Part shown: positions 44,392-64,000 of the stretch, piece by piece
Numbering within the stretch: the first letter of the stretch is position 1
Layout of the letters: each line of letters starts with the position of its first letter
NCBI GenBank assembly: GCA_963921795.1
Contig: OY997659.1
Span: 23,668,659 to 23,732,658, forward strand
DNA: 64,000 nt
Reading direction: 5' to 3'
Origin: Nannobrachium achirus
Taxonomy: Eukaryota; Chordata; Actinopteri; Myctophiformes; Myctophidae
Translations under genes and position numbers: made by a program
The notes under the pieces: generated by a model
What the model was told of the DNA's origin: nothing
Databases searched by the model: none
What the model saw: only the letters and a program-made list of their open reading frames with translations

Positions 44392-45041
44392 ACATACTGA
44401 TATATTTTTGTTAAAAAGTTGAAGCTCTATATTCTAATAATTGTGTTTATTCAGTAGCAGATGTCTCCCTGTCTTTCCTGCTCTTTAATAAATAGAAATC
44501 GATTTTCAGGTGTTTAACCAATTTAATCCAAATCAGGAGAGAGTACCTGTTTATCAGCTTCAATTTGACAGTGTTCCAGTTCCAATTTAGTAAAAGAGTC
44601 TGAAATTATTATTTATAATACGACAACCTTTCTCATAAAATGCCTACACCGTTTCAGTGAATGATGTGTTCATCAATACCATATTTCCACCAATATTGAT
44701 CAACCATGGTATTGATAGAGAATAACACTACATACAGTAAAAACATCCAAAATGGATAATTGTACAATGGTTTTAAACAGAATATACAAAATGCATATAA
44801 ATACATTTAAAAACAGAATACCGGTAGCTTAGAAATTGTTTCATTGCTTGACTGGCAGTAAATCTAACACTCTTATAAATCAACATATTCAACAGAGCCA
44901 TGTTTTGTATACTGTTACAAATTTAACATTGAAAGTACAAGAAAAGAAAATATAGCATCTGAATTAAACAAGACGGGCAGAACAATTCAGACACATCAAA
45001 TAAATACTGTATGGTTATTCACTTACGCACAAAGACACATC

Positions 45042-63723
<18,682 letters not shown>

Positions 63724-64000
63724 CTAGAAAAAGGGCACAATATAGATAATATTTAGTTATTTACAAAGATAATATAAGGTACTGGTTCTCAAAGTGGGGT
63801 CCGGTGACTCTCAGGGGTCCTTGAGGGGGTTCTAGGTGGTCACCAGCAAGCACTGCAGCCCTATTTAATTTTTTGGCTATTTGAAAATGTTGACATATCT
63901 TCAATTGTGTACGGATTTTAGGCCTGCCCATACTCAAACCGAACCTTTCGTCGGAAATATAATAATAAACTTTATTTATATAGCATTTTTAAAAACATGT
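63724..64000. other. Right edge: slc4a10 intron with repeat ends
   Basis: Contains another 'GGTTCTCAAAGTGGGGTCC' hAT-like end (about 63783) and GTGCATTTATATAG-type text near the edge. No exon seen. Confidence 0.5.

Overview
This window is vertebrate nuclear DNA, almost certainly from a ray-finned (teleost) fish. It has long introns with GT-AG splice sites, very long (CA)n/(GT)n microsatellites, and a dense fish-like load of hAT, TTAA-foldback, Helentron-like, Penelope-like and L2-like repeats. There is no prokaryotic gene organisation. The genes read as ifih1 > fap/dpp4-type > gcg > < slc4a10. This is the conserved human 2q24 neighbourhood (IFIH1-FAP-GCG-DPP4-SLC4A10) with no DPP4 exon visible between gcg and slc4a10. 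I reconstructed exons by hand from protein similarity to remembered vertebrate families, splice signals and phase agreement. No alignment program was run.

Layout. 1-4705: no exon recognised, one hAT MITE, a (GT)n tract. 4706-12766 (+): helicase and C-terminal part of ifih1 (MDA5), 12 exons, CARD exons not visible. 14564-35719 (+): a complete 26-exon DPP4/FAP-family serine peptidase, 747 residues on my exon model, with a 9.2-kb intron (23093-32305) full of nested transposons, including a Penelope-like retroelement with a hammerhead-ribozyme-like core. 38233-40696 (+): preproglucagon, encoding glucagon and GLP-1 only. 45042-63723 (-): the 3' two thirds of slc4a10 (Na+-driven bicarbonate transporter), about 17 exons; its 5' exons lie beyond the right edge.

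The genes do not form an operon or a shared pathway, although a DPP4-type dipeptidyl peptidase and a proglucagon gene are functionally linked in vertebrates because DPP4 inactivates incretins. The most noteworthy signals are splice acceptors built on dinucleotide repeats. The glucagon-encoding exon of gcg is preceded by about 150 nt of TG-rich, adenine-free sequence ending 7 nt before the exon, and skipping that exon would stay in frame and leave a GLP-1-only precursor. Two slc4a10 exons have comparable GT or CA tracts at their acceptors. Other points are a DPP4-type Asp in the active site of a gene sitting in the FAP position, an altered helicase motif VI in ifih1, and a dispersed hairpin family.
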